Translations under genes and position numbers: made by a program
Notes under the pieces: generated by a model
What the model saw: only the letters and a program-made list of their open reading frames with translations
Told to the model about the DNA's origin: nothing
The model's database searches: none
Shown: positions 19,101 to 33,200 of the stretch, piece by piece
Layout: every line of letters starts with the position of its first letter
Numbering within the stretch: position 1 is the stretch's first letter
Source: Mastigias papua
Taxonomy: Eukaryota > Cnidaria > Scyphozoa > Rhizostomeae > Mastigiidae
Direction: 5' to 3'
DNA length: 64,000 bases
Assembly: GCA_964019165.1 (NCBI GenBank)
Contig: OZ025268.1
Location: forward strand, 14,654,359 to 14,718,358

Positions 19101-19289
19101 GACAAATGCAATGAAATGAATCCTAAATTCTGGCGACAGTTAGCGACAATTTTTTAAGTATGGCATTGGTATTTCAATTTTTGCACTGGCGCCAAGCACC
19201 AGTTCATTAAATGTAGCGACAAATAAATAATAGTTACAATTATAATAGTGCACTTATTTATAGTTGGCTAAAAGAACTGGTTAAAACCT
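19101..19289. other. LINE 5' flank / AT-rich spacer
   Basis: AT-rich sequence between the LINE 5' end and the SINE tail; no ORF of note. Confidence 0.3.
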
Positions 19290-19576
19290 AATATAGGCCA
19301 ATTAAAAATAAAATAGAGGTAAGTCCCATGTACGATTCCGTACGTTGGGGGAGTGCCTGTTAGAGGGACACTTATCCTGAGCCGCCTGCATAGTGAGGTA
19401 GGGTGGCCAGTTCCTTTCCTCACCGCCTTTAACTTCCCCAGTGTTGCCACCAGGTACCCATTTGCTGCTGGGTGGACAGTGGGCGAACATCCCAACTATG
19501 ATAGGAGGGTTGGGCTCGAACCATCGATGTTTTGCTTAGCAGTCAAGCGCTCTAACCACTTGGCCACTCGCCCACA
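19290..19576 (-). mobile_element. tRNA-derived SINE
   Basis: The minus strand begins TGTGGGCGAGTGGCCAAGTG. A box A TGGCCAAGTGG (19566-19556) and box B GGTTCGAGCCC (19522-19512) are tRNA-spaced, with an anticodon-arm-like TTGACTGCTAAGCAAAA between them, closest to tRNA-Ser(GCT). The acceptor stem does not pair well, so it is not a tRNA gene. A GC-richer non-tRNA body follows (GGGTACCTGGTGGCAACACT), then an AT-rich tail. RNA polymerase III would drive it and a LINE would supply its enzymes. Which partner LINE it uses is not visible. Confidence 0.75.
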
Positions 19577-19824
19577 GACCAATTAGTCTTCCTATTTACA
19601 TTGGTTTTTGCTGCTTATTTACAAATTAGATAATTACATGCAAAGACAGATAGTGATGGAAACTTTATGGAGACCTAGGAACTCTAACTACAATTAAAGA
19701 CAGACAGCATCAGTTTGCGACCTTATGGAAACAAGGCCTGCGGGTACCATGTGTGTTGGATAGAAAGGAGGAATTATTTAGATGATATATCATCGACAAT
19801 ACTCAGTAGCATTTGGATTAAATA

Positions 19825-20013
19825 TCATCTGCTTTCATAAGTCTGTTTTTGTCTTCTACAAGTACGGCATTGTAGTTCCCTAACGGGAGAGATAGGTTTT
19901 TCCGGAATGAAGGGCCGTATGGCTGTTTTGTCTAGAACTAAACTTGGCATTGTCTCAATCGAGGTTATAAAAAATAATATAGTGATTAAACTAATAAAAG
20001 TATTAGTAGCCAT
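19825..20013 (-). CDS. Candidate small secreted peptide (62 aa), unknown family
   Basis: The minus-strand ORF opens in a perfect Kozak setting (CCACCATGG at 20013). Residues 4-22 are a hydrophobic run (NTFISLITILFFITSIETMP) that looks like a signal peptide, with likely cleavage near residues 21-25. The short mature part is basic and proline-containing, has two cysteines in CRTC and dibasic RR and K sites (RRQK), and ends in YESR before the stop. No related family comes to mind. It could be a secreted peptide or prohormone, the first exon of a larger gene, or chance in AT-rich DNA. No promoter or splice site confirms it. Confidence 0.35.
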   Translation of the reverse strand: MATNTFISLITILFFITSIETMPSLVLDKTAIRPFIPEKPISPVRELQCRTCRRQKQTYESR

Positions 20014-23000
20014 GGTGGTAGTTTATTGCCCTCTTCATACCGACCATCAGTCGACGTTAATTTGTGGCTAGAGTAACAGCTAGTGTTGATCTTATTTACT
20101 TACTACCATCCAGTCCATTGTGCAATTGGTCGGTAAATCCTTAAGAACAACTATTCTACTTTGAAAGCGTTTGGAGACCGGATTTAAACCGTGCATATAC
20201 CGCTACTGTGCATTGCCCGTAGTATTTTTTTTATTTGAAATTGCGACTTTACCCGGTTTGTAAGAAACTGCGGCTTCAAAGGCCAAAACTTTAAGACACA
20301 AGGAGTATATATTGCATTTTCAAGAAATTGATTTGTAAATACATAATTGGTCTTGTAACCCTTCCCTGAAAAGGCACAAGATTCATGTAATAAGATTTCT
20401 TTTGCGATATGTGATGAATTGCTTTCCTATTCCATGTTTTTATAAGAAAACCACTCTTTGTCTGAGCCCCAGTTTTCTTAACTGTTCCTGAAATCGAGAC
20501 TGGGAATTTCTTATGATTTTCTTAACTTTTATTGAAGTAAATTAGCTAAAAGAGGTAGCCTTTATTTGTTATTAAAAGTTTCAATCTTTGCAGAGGAGTT
20601 TGCAAAGAATGAACTAATATCGATGTCTGGCACGTAGAAAAGGTGAACATTGTAACTTGAGGCTCGTGATTTTCATGACATTTTCTTAAAATCTTAGTCC
20701 AAGGGTTTATCTATTGTAAGAAAATGATTACGTGAACAATGTTCTGAATATAGCTTTTCAGAGTCACATCAAAATACTGCATTTCATTCTCAAAACTGGC
20801 AAGCAAAATGAACCAGAACAATAGTACCACAGTAGTGCAGTTAAATCTTTATTCGACAAAGTAGACTCTCAGTCAGCTGCTAATTGTGTTAATGTCTTGA
20901 TCATGATACACAACTGAGAGGAATACTAATATGCCGAAGCCTACGACACAAAAGTCTAACATTTATCAAGAATTTAAAGCCTGAATTCTCAACACAGCAT
21001 CAAAGGATTCAATGCTAAAAATATACTTTGATTCTTTATATCATCCTGCACTTCTCCTCTACAAAGTACTTCTCCCGCCTTGGCCTAGCCGGTCAAAGGT
21101 CGATGTTCCGCTTGATGTACTTTTCTTTACTTGTTCAATAGCTAGGAAATCAGATGAAACAAACCAACGTAAGCTATGTTGTGGATGCTATATCTTTAGT
21201 TATTCTGAAAATGTTTGGCTCCAGTGAGCCATTAAGCTCTTTTCCAGGCTAGATACCGTAAAGCACGATTAGCATATTCATTGAAAAATGTTTTTCAATT
21301 TCAAAAGTTCAAACCACTTACCAATAATTCTACTTCTTCGCAAAACTGAAAACTGCATTTTAAAGTTTGCCTATATGCAATATTAACTCAACTAAAATGA
21401 AAACCCCATTTCACACTATAGTGTTTGACAATCTTCTTCGTTCCCCGTAGTGGCTCCTTCGCATTGAACAGAAAGTAATAAAACTCGCATTCTAGTTCTA
21501 CTCTTTCTATAGTAGAAGCAACTTTTTGGTAGAAAAGGTGGAATTTTCTTGCAAGTAACAACATTACTGGATATATGCAAGTTCTTTGTACTTTCATACG
21601 TACTTGGATGCGTCAGCCCTCCCCTCCCTTGTGTACAAGCGTATGTGTTTGCATGGCCCCTCCCCTCCCCTTCGTGCGTACGTACTACGAGAACGATCCC
21701 AATAATGATGTTGAAACTTTTGAAAAGTTGTGTGCTGAGAAGATCCAGATATTGATATTGCACATTATTTCAAGCGAAAATGCCTCAGTTTCTTATTCTT
21801 CCTTGCTTCTTGTGCTAAATAATAAAACCCCATTTTACATCATGGAAGATTATTGACTTAACCATAGTGAACTGGCTTGTAATGATCTATTGCTGACTAT
21901 GTGAAGTTCGCCAATGAACGTATTGTATATCATTAACTTGCTGTCAATTTTACACACAGTGTGGATAAAAGTAACCAGAATAGAAAATTCCCCCCTGTTA
22001 GCAAAAGTTGCTCGTAAAACAGGGACGTCGAGAAGCAGTTCTTGCTGGGGGGGGGGGGTGTAGAATGTAAATTGTAAATCTATTTGATCAAAGCTCAACT
22101 TACCTGAAATTTTTGACTTGTTTATGCTTGAAGACGACTGAATGTAAGATGAGATACTAAACTTTTATAACTAAACTGCTAAGTTCATTGATGTAAACCA
22201 ATGAATTAAATCTCAAATGCAATACCCTCGTTCTCGTAAACAGTTATTTGATATTTTTGCCAAGACTTTTTAAGAAGATAGCATGCACACTGATTACTCT
22301 CGATGCTTGCACAAAAAATTATCCTTGCTCAGTCATGAAGTGGCAGGAATGAAAGAGAGGGGATTTAGGGGCGAAATTACCGGAACACTATAAGCATCAC
22401 ACCCTTTAGATGCTAAGGAAACATCCTTAACTGTAGCAAAGTAGGAAGTTCTGATAGAAAAATGTGCTAACCACTATTTTACTACATTTCTGCTGGACGG
22501 AAATACTGTCGTTGTCCTAACATATGACAACAACCTGCTAAATGATGACGAAGTTAATACTATTTCAAATATATCATTGGTCATCAATTCACGTAAGAAA
22601 AATAAAGTCAGCACAAATTGATATTTTTTCACTTTGCAATTTTTTCCGTCCAACAGCTCCATCAAACAGATTATACATCAGTTTCGTTGAAGCCCAAACA
22701 AATTAGTAGAAGTTTAATATTTGCATCGAAATTCCCTAGACTCTCGGTAAGTACTCTGCAAAATATTTTGAAATGTAAAGAGCAGCTTCAACGAAAAATC
22801 CTTAGATGGAATGGTCCCAAAAGCGAACTGCAGATTTATAGGAGGTTTTATCATTTCAACAGATTATAATATTCTCCAAATATCTGAACAAGAAAGCTCC
22901 TCAAGTGAGCTACCTTGCTTTGATTTAAGACACTTCAGCATACCTATCTGATGGAGTGGAAGTATAATTTACTTTCGGAGGAACTGAACAATTTTCATTT

Positions 23001-23772
23001 ATTCTCAAAGTATCGATTTCCATCCAACAGAAAATGGATGTTTTGATACTGCGCAGTATCTCTTGCTGCAACTTTCCGCACTACTTCTACCCTTCAGGCA
23101 TAATTCAGCATTCCTTCATCGGGTCATATTTCATATGACATTTATCTACGTTCAGCGCGTCAGTGAGACAAGCATCGCTTAGCCATGCTGCAATTGTTGT
23201 GAGTACGACTTAAGCCCTATATCTTCCCATTAAAAGTGCATTAGCTTGAGAATCAACTATTCCATAATGTAATACCCAATTAGAATGTTATATTCCTTTA
23301 TGGTATCAATGTTAACCTTGTTGCAGATTTCACTTCACAGCACAGTTACAATCCAGAATCAACGGAATATGGTCATATTTGTATCATTAATGCTTGTTAA
23401 ATGCTCTGCGGCGCCTGTTTAAGACATAATCCGTATTTTTAAACTACAGATTATTGCTGTAAGATTCTGCCTTTGTTGCATTCTTGCAGAGAAGGTGGTC
23501 TATGAAGCATATTTAGACGTAAGGAATTAACCGTAGCCTATTATGTCTCAGTATCTGTTTAACTCTGAGACACAATTTCATATCTAGGAAATTCTTACTG
23601 CTTTTCAATATAAGGCTGAATCTGCTCATTGCTCTAAATTCATATAACGAACTGTAGGCCTTTGGAGCATATGCTCGATAGTATATCAAGTATATAATGA
23701 TACTGTAAATGCAATGAATCTAATGTAATGTACTTATACCAATCTACTGATAAATGCATACATATATTTATT

Positions 23773-23775
<3 letters not shown>
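20014..23775. other. No gene recognised
   Basis: AT-rich non-coding sequence. A C-rich patch at 21600-21720 contains CGTACTTGGATGCGTCAGCC and CGTACGTACTACGAGAACG, resembling words inside the 16.9-17.9 kb transposon core and probably an old repeat piece. A poly-G run lies at 22048. ORFs here are short and unlike known families. Confidence 0.4.

Positions 23776-23858
<83 letters not shown>
23776..23858. repeat. (AT)n microsatellite, about 83 bp
   Basis: Pure AT dinucleotides. Confidence 0.97.
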
Positions 23859-23861
<3 letters not shown>

Positions 23862-26800
23862 TGAATATATAAATACATAAAAGTTCTAATAGGTTACGCA
23901 ACTTGATTAAATCTTCGAGGAAGTACAGACTTTCACTGATGCACATTGATAAGTTTAGTATTAAATAGACCCCATTATTTTACGCTAAAATTCTCAAAAT
24001 TTTCAACTGCCCCCTAAGCTTTTCAACTTGGAGAATACCCTGGAAAAATCCTCACGGTTCGCCACTGCTCTCATCCTAGCGCATCCCCCCCCTTAGGTTT
24101 ATCGATTATTTTGATATGAATCTCCTGCAAAACCCCCCGATGGCATTTTTTATTAAAATGCCGGAAAAATCCACTTGGGGTATCGAGTTCCTATGCAGAA
24201 CTTTCGCCAACATGTCCTAAAGTTGTTAAACCTAAGCCTACAGGACAGGTTGGTACTGCAAACATACTAGGAGCCAAACGCAGTACACTTTAACAGATAA
24301 ACAAAACTGGATGAGTCACAGTTAAACGGAAAATTTGTCCTACATACGCTGTTAGTAGTCTTAGAATGAAACTTATCTCTCATACACATAAATTCACACA
24401 CTTGACAACCATACTTAAACAAAGAGAACAACAACTATTATTCCTCTCCATCCCTTCATTGCTTAACTTAGTCCCAACTAATATACTCTTAAGATTCTTA
24501 CACCTTTTCAATGAAATAAACGGTAACTCTGGAACACTCTCAGAATGGAATCTTTTCAAAATCTTTCCCATATTGTTAAAAATTGAGTGGTATGTGATGT
24601 GTACCTTGCGTGCCCTATCAATCTGCTTATTGACCTATGACTCTTCATAGCACCGTTCTCTAAGCCATTTAGCTAGTCCGCGTACCCACTCCTAAGAATG
24701 ATGTTCACCTGAACATATTCTTGTTAATGCCTATGCAATGGGATTGCCTTTTTGGTATGCCTAAGGTGACATGATTTACTATGCAAGAACTGAGTTGTAA
24801 ATAAATGTCTTTGGGACCCCTCATTTCCCCATACTTACTTCAACATTTAAAAAACAGATTCTATCCTTAGAGTGTTCTCTAGTAAAATATAGTAGTGCCA
24901 TGGCTACTGTTGTTTAATAAATTCCTTCAGCTTCTCTTCATCATGCACCTAGGAAAAAACATCATCAATGAATCTAATACAGACATAAAGCTTTTTAACT
25001 TAAGTACATCTTTTTTTAACAAGAAACCAGTTTATAAGCAACCTAGTACTAGATGCGCTAAAATTGAAGGAACTTTTAGAACTACAACGAGAGAGTTGAG
25101 AAAATTTAGAAATTTATGTGCTGTTTCAAAGTTTGGGGTTTGGGAAACATATTTCCTCCACGGATTTAACAAGTATCAACAAAAGTAACTTGCTTGAGAA
25201 AGATTTGAGAAAGATCTTTTGGTTGAGAGAAAGGTATGTGCATTTTATGACAAATGGCACATTGGAACCATTACCTTGTTCAACTCAAAACTGAACCAAT
25301 ACCGTATCCTTTTCGAGGACCAAAGTGAAAATTATATAGAGTTTACCAAAATTAGCGATGTGATATGAGGTTGATTTAGACTTAGAACAGCACAAACGTC
25401 TTTTGTTTGCTGTGTTGCTAATAGTTTGCTACTTCCTCGTGCTTCACATCGTTTTTAATGCAATCTTTCTTCATTAAACTAAGAAACTTTTAAGAAATTT
25501 CTAGAACTAAAATGTGGCCAAAAATTAAGAAACTATTAGTGCTTGGTCTTAAGCTAGGTTTCTTATAAAGAAACGTGTACCCAACAACCTCTCTTCCAAC
25601 TTACATATTCAATCCTCGATCCATTAATCATCCAGATTGCAGGTTGAACAGTAGGGGTTACCGTATGGTTTCCATGGAGCAGGGCCTCGCAAGAATTCAC
25701 ATTTGAGGCGAGACAAGCTCATAGGTGGTTAATTTTGCCAGTTGAAATATGGAGAATTTGTTTTGACTGTAGTGCTTTTCATTTTCTAGGTTACAAAAAT
25801 ACGATATAGCGCTGCAACTGAGTAGATGATAGAGAGGGCTGAGGGACTTCGTTCTTCTAGTCTACATTAAACTTTCATTAAAAGAGAGGCTAAGTATAAT
25901 AAATGAGTTATACCAGAAGCTAGCTTTCAAACCCCAAATGGCCCAATTCTCTTGATATTGTTGATCATTCTCAGTGCTGTTATCTTACTATCGTTGGAAA
26001 CAGAGAAGGAACTGGAAGCGATAAGTAATTAGAGGAAGTGCAGGAAGTACTAAGAATGCAATTTACTTTAATTTGTAAAATGATTGATGGAAAAGATTTA
26101 AAAAGAAGATCTACTGCTATTAGAGAGACGCTTATAGGCTCATAAAAATAGTACAACGCTTCTTTTCATGTCTTCACTTTCTGAAATTCCAAATAATCAT
26201 AGATATTCTCACGTCCGATTGCTCCTATCTATTGGCAAATTTTTGTGCAATTTTTGGCTTGGAAATTTTCTGCAGAATTTCAATTCATCAACATGATAAA
26301 ATGCAAAGCTAGATCATGCTAATACATTGAGAGAAATTATCTCACATTGCATGTAGTTTCCACTTTATTCATTCGTATATTTGATTAATATGAGTCTGTA
26401 GAGAGCCATTTGGTATTAAATATGTTAAAAAAAGTTCATTTAGAATAAGCAGTTAGTTTTCACATGTAAGCTTGATCAGATAATAAGCATGTGTCTTCTC
26501 AATTGTGTTCCCACCAAGTCTATTTTAATGTGCAGAAGTAGCTAGTAATATATTACGCCATAAAATATTATTAACTACTATTCATACTGTTTTGGTATGT
26601 GATGAGGTATGCGTAATATCCCATGTAATTCTAAATTGAATAGCATTGATTCTTTTTATGTCCTGGCTATATACGTAAACACATTCATTTCTCAATACTG
26701 GACATTGGATGGCATTCATTTATAGTGTTGTACGTCTTAGGGACATTGATCCTGTTAACGCACTGCCATAAAGATCTACTTGAGAATATTCGTCGATGTT

Positions 26801-29800
26801 TGTTGCAGTGATTGTATGAATGGTCAAGGTAAGTGCTGGTTTTCGACTCATTTACCAGTCTTAGAGCCACTATCATAGTACTTTACAAGGTCTCCCTTTT
26901 CAATGTCTAACGCAAAGCCTTTAAATAAATGCGCTACAGATTGCCAAGGAGCGGCGTGCGCCTTAACGAGTTTAGTCTTATGTCGATTTCAAAGGATTGT
27001 AGAGGAAAAATATGCTTCTTTATTCTCAGCCAGTAAATAATCTGGACTTTTCCTACTGTTTAAGATTATGTTCAATTTACATTCAAAGTAAATTCTCGTT
27101 TACCCTTTTGATTTCATTGCTATTTATCATATTATAACATGATTTCCTATGGGCACTGAGGGGTTAATTGAATTAGCTCTCTCTACAGCAAAAATATATA
27201 TTAATTCAGAAAATGAGTGAGTGAGAAGCAAATAACTCGGTAGTTTAGCAATTAGGCAAGTTATATATAACAGAGAAAGTATACACTTATGTAAATAATA
27301 GAGAGTTTTAATTTTCTCTTCGTCCGTTTGCTATCATAGAAAGTAACCTAGCTCAAAAAATTAAGTTGGCATAATGATTGCGATTCGGCTTAATCTGTAT
27401 TCATTCAAAGACCTTGAAATAACAGATATTCTGACTTTGAAGCGCATCGGAAAATTGAATGCAATTGTGTCCACCCATTGTGTGCATCACTATATCATAA
27501 ACATTAATTGCTATTTAGGGCAGAACTTACTCATTTGTTTCCACGCCTCCTGATACTGAGGCCAATATATTATTTACATTTGATTATTTCCATTCTTATG
27601 ACATGAACAACATGTGGCATTAGAGTACCAGGCTGCGTTCATAATGCCGGTAAAATTGACTGTGCACATTCTTATTTAGGATGTTGGATAAGCTTTTGCA
27701 TTTGATAGTTGTAGAGGAAAGCCTGCTTCCTATTTCATTATCTAATGCTTTCAGCTTTTAACTTGAAGTTCAAAAACTTCATCAACACCTGTTGAATGCG
27801 AGCGCCTATTGCCAGAAGATCTTCGGCGCAGAGCGTCAAGTCGAAGGTATTTTGGTGCAATATTTTGTTGCAGACCTACTTTGCTAGCAATTTTGACGCA
27901 ACTCTCATCGATAATGAAGTAGCACTGCATAAACTTTATCGTTAACTTTGTCCCTCTTTCTGCTCATAATTTAACCTTTATACACACAAACACGACGTTT
28001 TTGGCACAGAGGAAATTGAGCAAGTCATGCTAGTGGTGAAGAAAACATTGTGGATGATAATTCTTCGGCGCTCCCTGAACGATAGTTTCTCACTGTCTTG
28101 CAGCTAATATTTAGATCTACATCAAGATTAGATACATGCACCAAATTGCTAATTATTGGAAGCTGTGCAAAAAAGTAGTATGAAAGGCTTTGGAATAAGT
28201 TAGTGTACATGAATTTATAATATATTTTTCTAATCAACTCTACAAAATAATCTCTTTCTTCTGTAATTTAGGGATATATGCATTGAACAGGCAAGGGAGC
28301 AACCATCTCCCAAAGGGCTCCAAAGAGGTTATTATACTAGTGGCATAGCGGGTTCGCTTTACCTGTGGGAGTGGGGGGGGGGGTTGTACAAAGCAATACT
28401 TAACCAACAGAAACATTCACATTGTAATTTACCAACGGGACCATGGTAGGTCTACCACTTTCCCATATTTTTTTCAGCAGGAGAGGCTGAATGTGGTTAT
28501 TAATGAGGGATTAGAACTTCTCGTAGTAGCAACGGATGACCCACCATGACAGGTTCCAGTGCGACAGAAATGTTTTTGAATTTTACCCTCTAAAGCGACT
28601 TAGAAGGCATCTCATACATTAAACCTTTACTGAATGGTATAATATTCATGCAAGAATTTAGGTAAAATATAAGATGAAAAATCACAATAGAGTGATAGGA
28701 TAGGATTTATTGGTGAATAGGAGCATGGGGTTGGGAAAATTTTCGAGCTATTATAGAAAAGTAACTTTTCGGCTCAGTGATGAACAACACCTCTTTCGAG
28801 GACAAGCTACGACATTCTTGTGCCATAAATTTTCGAATGCGTTTAAATTTGAGGCTTTTATGGTGATTTACGGTTATCATTGATGTCTTAGAATCTAATT
28901 TATATGCTATTTAGACATACTTCATATTTTATATTGCGTGCTATAGATGCCGTAACTTCAGGACTGTCTGTTTGTAAGCCGGTTTTTATATTTTTACCAT
29001 ACATCTCCCAGATTTCATTTTAGAGTTTTGCTTCCACATAAAATAACTATCTTTCCATATATCGGTTCCACTGTAATACCCAGTTCATCCCCTCTTTTTT
29101 CAATATATCTACTAGCATTAAACATAAGCGTAATGTTCTTTAAGGCACACGGGAGACACATTCTTTCTTTTTCTCGCTTTGCTGAGTGTTTCTAATTGTG
29201 AATTTAAACAACTATAATCTCGTTAACATGTAAAAATGTGTTAAAGAAACGACCAATCAAAGATCTTATACAGCCAGCCCATACAATGTTTTCATGATCA
29301 ACGTCTTGCTCAATAGTTGCTTTCTTGCAATCAACTAGCGGCTCTTTTCACGACTCTAATTTGTTGCACTCCAAAAGAACTTGCCTAGAATTCTCTGCTT
29401 CAATCATCCTGTTTTCTAAACTACTACTATCAGGCAATGCATTTTTGCTTGGCTATTTTCTCAAAAATTTTGATTTTAATTTTGCAATTCACCAACAACT
29501 ACCAATTTTGATATGTAGAGTTTAATAATGAACAATTTTTTCTTTATAAGTGTGCGTTTTCTAGCAATATCTATATTTCGTTATGGATCAGTACTTTAGT
29601 ACCTTTTTTGAGCATATAAAAATGGTGTTTTATTTTAGCAGATTTACGATGAAATGTAGCTATCTATTAAAGCCAAAAGAATATGATTATATGACTTTTT
29701 GGAGCTCTATGACAAGTTACTTGTGCAAAAAATTAAACTAATGAGGAATAAGTAACAAAATACAGCACCGTTGATGCTACAACATGAAATATATAAGATA

Positions 29801-29827
29801 CAAGAAAGATTTCTTGGGTGAGCATAT
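23859..29827. other. No gene recognised
   Basis: AT-rich sequence without a recognisable ORF, RNA gene or structured repeat. C-rich or G-rich patches near 24080-24180 and 28310-28400 look like worn transposon pieces but cannot be assigned. Confidence 0.4.
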
Positions 29828-30258
29828 TGACGTAAGTTCTCTTTTAAGCCCCCCTCTCAATTAAGCCTCCACTCTCCAATAAACTCCTCTTTGCAGAAGG
29901 AAATATTTATTAAGCCCCCCCCCAAAAAAAAGCTGTGAATACTGCCAATCATAAGCTATGTTTACAACGAACATAAACATTGTGATATTGATGACGTTCA
30001 TTAGCATGCAACAAGCCAAATCAAACTCATGCTCAAACGTCTATGTGGTGCAAACAGAAATGATAATAACTGATGGAAATAACAATGTTGTTGATGAAGA
30101 TTACTCAAATATACATATTATATCACCACAGAACATCTGTTCATATTTCAAACTTTATTAAGTCCTCCTTCAATTAAGCCCCACTCTCTAGTTAGCGCCC
30201 CAACTAAGGTGCTTGAAAGCAAATAGCCCCCGGAGCGCTTAATAGAAAATTTACGGTA
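29828..30258. mobile_element. MITE of the 'TTAAGCCCCC' family, copy 2
   Basis: The left end ACGTAAGTTCTCTTTTAAGC and the right-end reverse complement TACCGTAAATTTTCTATTAAG are inverted copies. The interior aligns by eye with copy 1 (10726-11097) over most of its length. CTCAATTAAGCC and CAATTAAGCCCC words recur inside. The 67-codon ORF across it (29958) is incidental. Confidence 0.75.
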
Positions 30259-33200
30259 CGCTAAGTATTATGTCCTCATGTGAAAGACAATACATAGAAT
30301 GAATTATCATCGCAGTTTATGCAAATCCTCTGGCTATATCTAGTCAATATTTTCCCATTTTTATTTTATTGTATGCGAATTTATCCTCTTAGCTCTTTTC
30401 TTTTAGTAAGCTTATCATTCAACTGGATTGGTTTTAATTAGGCTATACTTTTGAATTCAAGGGACCATTCACAAATTACCTAACGCCTAAGGAGTGGGGA
30501 GGGTACGGTCATTTTTGCTACGAACTGTTCTGAAAATTTAATGGGTAGGGGAGTCATAGCTCTTTTGCTATATAACAGATAATTTTTTGAAATGTATCTT
30601 TTCTTGCAAGTACATCAAGGTTGAGCTGAAAATCCGACGCTGTTTGTGTATGCATGTATCCCCCACTTTTCTGAACCATTGTTGTGACTTCCACAGACAT
30701 TTTGTAAATGCCAATTGCATCACTTCTGGATGTTTCTTTAACTTCTGCCCTGGAAGAGTCTCTAATAATGGTCAGAATAGGCGAATATGGGTGTTATACG
30801 GTTATTGAATGGCCTCGAAGATGTTTAATTAATGCTGTTACATCTATAACAGATACCTACTACTTTGCAAAAGTTATGCATGGAATGTGAACCTGCAACT
30901 TACGTTGACAGATGGATTATAGATAAAGAAAGTAATGCAAAAAATGCTACTCTCAAAATCACATGAGATAAGATTACCTGCTTGTTTCTTAATTATGTAT
31001 AGTTAAATTTTCAAGAATTACGTGCAGCAAGAGAGATTTCTGGGAACCATACCTGATCTTTGGATAATAGCTATATCTACTCAAATTACTTTTGATTTAC
31101 TTTGAGCATCTTCGCACATCCTTGGTTAACATAGGTTTTTTAATTCATATACTCCGCTTTCTAAATTGCATTATGAAATAGATAATTATATTAGGTTTTC
31201 AAGAAACCATCCTTAAGACTAACTTTTGTTTTTTGTCTTCCCTGTCATATGAAGATATAATTCTCCTTCTCAGTGACGTAGCGGGAGTCTTTTTCGGGAG
31301 GCTTGAAGTAAACTCTTTGCGACAAATTGCCTTTATTAATACTTCTCAAAAATGACAATTTTGTCTTAAAGGCAGTGACATTTCCAGAGGGTAGTAGGGA
31401 ATCGTATAGGGAAACACTTATACTATATAGACAAAAAAAGTCCGACAAAAAAGCAAAAGGAAGACTTAGCCCCCCCCCCCCCTACTTCCTAGTCACGGCG
31501 CTACTGCTCCTTCTCCAATTTATCCACACTCATAGCTTTATAATCTCTTTGTATTATGACGTAATTAACTATACTTTTTGTTATGGCTTTTGGTTTTCTT
31601 TGAGTCTTACTGACTATTCGAACCTTTTTAATTTTCTATTGCTTCGTATCTTGATATCGATTTCTTTGGTAGGTATATCACTGGCTTTTGCCAACAATAC
31701 ATTTGATCGTTCCAACTCATTTCTCAGAGCATAGATCACTGAAACATTTATTGTTGCGAAAGCAGGGAAATGGTACAAATCTAGAATAATGTTTAACAAA
31801 TATCCGAGAAATTTCTAAAATAGAAATTAAAATAAATTAATTTAATGCAGATGTGATATTTACTTACATGCCCCACATGCATAAAAGTTTGTCATTTCGC
31901 CTATTTGAAATGCTAATTGAATTTTGTATTTGACTTATCGCAACAGGAGTATTTCAAATTGAAAGTTTCTACTTGACAACATAGCACCCATACTTTCGGG
32001 GAGGCTCAGTGCATTTCTACCCTATTCAATAATAAAATCAGAGATTTGAGCATCTATCATGACTATTGCCAGGTGTGTAAAATATATATATGGAATAATA
32101 ATACTGATCTAGTTCTTTTAAGCGTCAGCCATAACTTTCCTAAAGGAGTGATTTAAAAGATTAATGGCAAGGAAATAACATTGTTGATTGGATAAAGAAC
32201 AAATAAAGCAAGAAAATTGCCGGATGCGACCATTGCTTGCAATTCCGTCTGAGATTAATGAATCCTACAGCTATCATGTAATACAACCCTATACAATTGT
32301 TGACAGTATGTGGGATCTTAATTGAATGCAAATACAATGGACAATTTCGCCTTTTCGTTTTCGTAGTCTATCAGGAAATAATTTTTTGATGTTTCCGATC
32401 ATGTCTACGTATTTACTGCAACGATACAGGGTTACATGGCAGTATATTTATTTTCAGTTAATGACTCCATCTGAGTGAGACAAGTTCGGCTATTAGAGGA
32501 GCCATCTGAGTGAGCACAATTTTTAAATCAGAAGCATATAATCTATCATTAGAGGTAAGAGAAAACATTCTATAACAAATTTGGTTTATTAATTTCTACT
32601 CACACTAATGCATTTTAAAGATGTGGTGTATGATCGCTCAATTAGAGACTCTTCGTTAATGCATCGTATACAAACAAATAGACTCGCCTTCATTTTCAAA
32701 GCAAATGAGAATATGTCACTCAAACTTATCTAATGCTGTCATTATGGAGGTTTCAAGTTAACATTCGATGAAAAGTGTTCATTGCTATCTTTTAACCGTA
32801 AGTCTTTCCTTTGCTCTTCCACCCAATAATGTGACTATGGCTTACTTTCTTTCTCGAAAGAATCGGTACTCGGGGGAATGCAAACCATTAACATTCGCAA
32901 ATGAAATGCTTTATCATCTGAAAATTGGAAGGTTCTTATAGCATCGTATTCCATTTAAATTAGCTCGCTAACCTATTTAATCTGACTAAACAATTGTTCG
33001 CTTGACTCTTTAAAGTCGGGACTCAATTCAATTATCTTTGAGAAATTATCCTTCACAACTTCAGTCTGGAAACGGTTGAGCGCAAATTAATTCAACTACT
33101 TTATCAGATGCAAGATTAATTGCTTGTTAATTCGCTTTCCGCTGCTGACCTAAAGCGTTGTAGGTACGACACTGCATCCCCCTATTCTAGCTACTAGAGT

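Noticed and set aside
19506..19576. tRNA-Ser gene
   Set aside because: A and B boxes are present but the acceptor stem does not pair and a SINE body follows.
22474..22869. Adjacent ORFs on both strands suggesting an exon
   Set aside because: Neither strand gives a recognisable protein and the splice-like sites are not in phase.
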